Positions 62,326 through 64,000 of a DNA stretch of 64,000 nucleotides are shown in pieces; within the stretch, counting starts at the first letter, position 1; each line of letters starts with the position of its first letter. The position numbers were made by a program, and so were the translations under genes. The stretch covers positions 558,001 to 622,000 of the forward strand of contig NZ_JBLXJC010000002.1 of assembly GCF_048269205.1 (NCBI RefSeq). Reading direction: 5' to 3'. The notes under the pieces were generated by a model. The model ran no database searches. It had not been told where the DNA came from and worked only from the letters and a program-made list of their open reading frames with translations. The DNA is from Emcibacter sp048269205. GTDB taxonomy: Bacteria > Pseudomonadota > Alphaproteobacteria > Sphingomonadales > Emcibacteraceae.

Positions 62326-64000
62326 GGGAAAGACCGGTAATATCCCGAACGGCACCCTTGTCCGCTGAAGTCGCCATCAGGGCATAGGCCTGCAGTGCCT
62401 GACTGACCACCCGCGTGCGGGCCTCGGCCGGCTGCCAGGCCTTTTCGCCTTTCGCTTCCATAGCCGCCCGCCGTTTCGCCAGTTCATCTTCGGAAAGGCG
62501 CACACTGATGCTGCGGCCGGGGATATCGATATCGATCATATCACCTTCTTCCACCAGACCGATGGTGCCGCCTGAGGCCGCTTCCGGGCTCACATGGCCG
62601 ATGCTGAGGCCTGAGGTGCCGCCGGAAAAACGCCCGTCGGTAATCAGGGCGCAGGCCTTGCCGAGTCCCATGGATTTAAGGAATGACGTGGGATACAGCA
62701 TTTCCTGCATGCCGGGCCCGCCTTTGGGACCTTCATAACGGATGATGACAACATCGCCCTCGACAATCCTGCCGCCGGTGATGGCCTCCACCGCAGAATC
62801 CTGACTTTCAAAGATGCGGGCCGGGCCGCTGAATTTCAAAATGCTTTCATCCACACCGGCCGTCTTCACAATGCAGCCGTCCAGCGCCAGGTTGCCCCTG
62901 AGCACAGCCAGACCGCCGTCCTTGCTGAAGGCATGTTCCACATTACGGATACAGCCGCCTTCACGGTCCGTGTCCAGCGCCTCATAACGCTTGCTCTGGG
63001 AGAAGGCCACCTGGGTCGGCATCCCACCCGGGGCGGCGCGGAAAAATTCCTTCACCTTGTCGTCTTTTGACGTCATGACATCAAAATAGTCAATGGCCTC
63101 GCCCAGGCTGTCCGCATAAACGGTCGGGCTGTCGCGATGGATCAGGCCGCCCCGGGCAAGCTCGCCAAGAATAGCCATAATCCCGCCGGCCCGGTGCACA
63201 TCCTCCATATGATAATCCTGGCTCATGGGCGCCACCTTGCAGATATTGGGCACCTTGCGGCTGAGCCGGTCGATATCGGTCATGGTGAAATCGATCTCGC
63301 CTTCCTGCGCAGCGGCCAGGATATGCAATACGGTATTTGTAGAGCCGCCCATGGCGATATCCAGGGTCATGGCGTTCTCGAACGCATTGAAATTGGCCAC
63401 CGAGCGCGGCAGCACGCTTTCATCATTTTCCAGATAATATTTCTTGCAGTTTTCCACGATCCGGCGCGCCGCCTCCAGGAACAGGTCCTTGCGGTCCGCA
63501 TGGGTCGCCAGCGCGGTGCCGTTGCCCGGCAGGCTGAGCCCCAACGCCTCGGTCAGGCAGTTCATGCTGTTGGCGGTGAACATGCCGGAACAGGAGCCAC
63601 AGGTCGGGCAGGCGCTGCGTTCGACCTGCTCCACCATCTCGTCACTGACCTGGGGGTCAGAGCCCATGACGATGGCGTCCACCAGATCGAGGCCGTGATT
63701 GATACCTTCGGTCTTGCCGGCCTCCATCGGGCCGCCGGAGACAAAGATCGCCGGAATATTGAGGCGCAATGCCGCCATCAGCATGCCGGGGGTGATCTTG
63801 TCGCAGTTGGAAATACAGACCATAGCGTCGGCACAATGGGCCTGCACCATATATTCCACGGAGTCTGCGATGATCTCGCGGCTCGGCAGGCTGTAGAGCA
63901 TGCCGTCATGGCCCATGGCAATACCGTCATCGACAGCAATGGTGTTGAATTCCTTGGCGATGGCGCCGCTGGCCTCGATCTCCCGCGCCACCATCTGGCC
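62318..64000 (-). CDS. ilvD: Dihydroxy-acid dehydratase (5' part missing at window edge)
   Basis: Iron-sulfur enzyme of branched-chain amino acid synthesis that dehydrates 2,3-dihydroxy acids. About 560 residues are seen and roughly 60 N-terminal residues lie beyond the window, judged from E. coli IlvD. KEFNTIAVDDGIAMGHDGML, CISNCDKITPGM, CPTCGSCSGMFTANSMN and GRFSGGTSGLSIGHVSPEAA are present, with the cluster Cys residues visible. It converges with pheA. Confidence 0.96.
   Translation of the reverse strand, partial: GQMVAREIEASGAIAKEFNTIAVDDGIAMGHDGMLYSLPSREIIADSVEYMVQAHCADAMVCISNCDKITPGMLMAALRLNIPAIFVSGGPMEAGKTEGINHGLDLVDAIVMGSDPQVSDEMVEQVERSACPTCGSCSGMFTANSMNCLTEALGLSLPGNGTALATHADRKDLFLEAARRIVENCKKYYLENDESVLPRSVANFNAFENAMTLDIAMGGSTNTVLHILAAAQEGEIDFTMTDIDRLSRKVPNICKVAPMSQDYHMEDVHRAGGIMAILGELARGGLIHRDSPTVYADSLGEAIDYFDVMTSKDDKVKEFFRAAPGGMPTQVAFSQSKRYEALDTDREGGCIRNVEHAFSKDGGLAVLRGNLALDGCIVKTAGVDESILKFSGPARIFESQDSAVEAITGGRIVEGDVVIIRYEGPKGGPGMQEMLYPTSFLKSMGLGKACALITDGRFSGGTSGLSIGHVSPEAASGGTIGLVEEGDMIDIDIPGRSISVRLSEDELAKRRAAMEAKGEKAWQPAEARTRVVSQALQAYALMATSADKGAVRDITGLSRK

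Noticed and set aside
1..64000. CRISPR arrays, insertion sequences, prophage genes
   Set aside because: No direct-repeat array, transposase or phage gene was found on either strand.

Overview
The window reads as a chromosomal segment of an alphaproteobacterium of moderate GC content. The reasons are ordinary: a membrane-anchored c-type cytochrome next to prephenate dehydratase, an alphaproteobacterial type of L32, TamA/TamB, a long TonB-dependent receptor and a PEP-CTERM protein. I cannot name the genus; a marine or aquatic lineage is a guess from the gene content. There is no integrase, transposase, phage gene or CRISPR array.

Layout. 1-5.2 kb: queG, a TPR protein, a secreted unknown, an SDR protein, a cyclase-family protein and an alpha/beta hydrolase. 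5.4-18.3 kb: the translation cluster thrS-infC-(interruption)-rpmI-rplT-pheS-pheT. The interruption (8.0-13.9 kb) holds a small membrane protein, a candidate sRNA, an RND efflux pump and a TraB/GumN protein. infC appears to start at ATA. 18.4-26.6 kb: two tandem methyltransferase-like genes, lepA, an isoaspartyl peptidase, an AT-rich orphan, rpmF, tRNA-Ser(GGA) and a beta-CASP nuclease next to a BCAM0308-type protein.

27.3-43.5 kb is the most interesting part. All genes lie on the minus strand and fit one theme, the use of glutamate polymers or gamma-glutamyl and D-glutamate compounds. They encode a LysR regulator (DgcR-like), a secreted CapA-family protein, DgcN and DgcA (the D-glutamate N-acetyltransferase and N-acetyl-D-glutamate racemase of the described Dgc pathway), a TAXI binding protein with a fused TRAP permease, gamma-glutamyltransferase, a PEP-CTERM protein that looks like a zinc amidohydrolase, a TonB receptor and a CCP-like M14 carboxypeptidase. 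A 17-bp palindrome of the form TATA(A/G)C(C/G)NNNGGTTATA (minus-strand reading) precedes three of the transcription units, which suggests one regulon. No capB/capC genes are present, so I read the locus as a degradation and import system rather than a capsule synthesis system.

43.7-50.7 kb: a SapC protein and the tamA-tamB operon. 50.8-56.2 kb: the first part of the phenylacetate pathway, paaI (divergent) and paaX-paaABCDE. 56.4-64 kb: an anchored coiled-coil unknown, a GST, an M17 aminopeptidase-MarR-NlpC/P60 group that resembles murein-peptide recycling, cytochrome c, pheA and an ilvD cut by the window end.

Only one stretch over 300 bases lacks a protein gene (8286-8688). It holds a promoter, a candidate sRNA with terminator, an inverted repeat and the probable efflux promoter.
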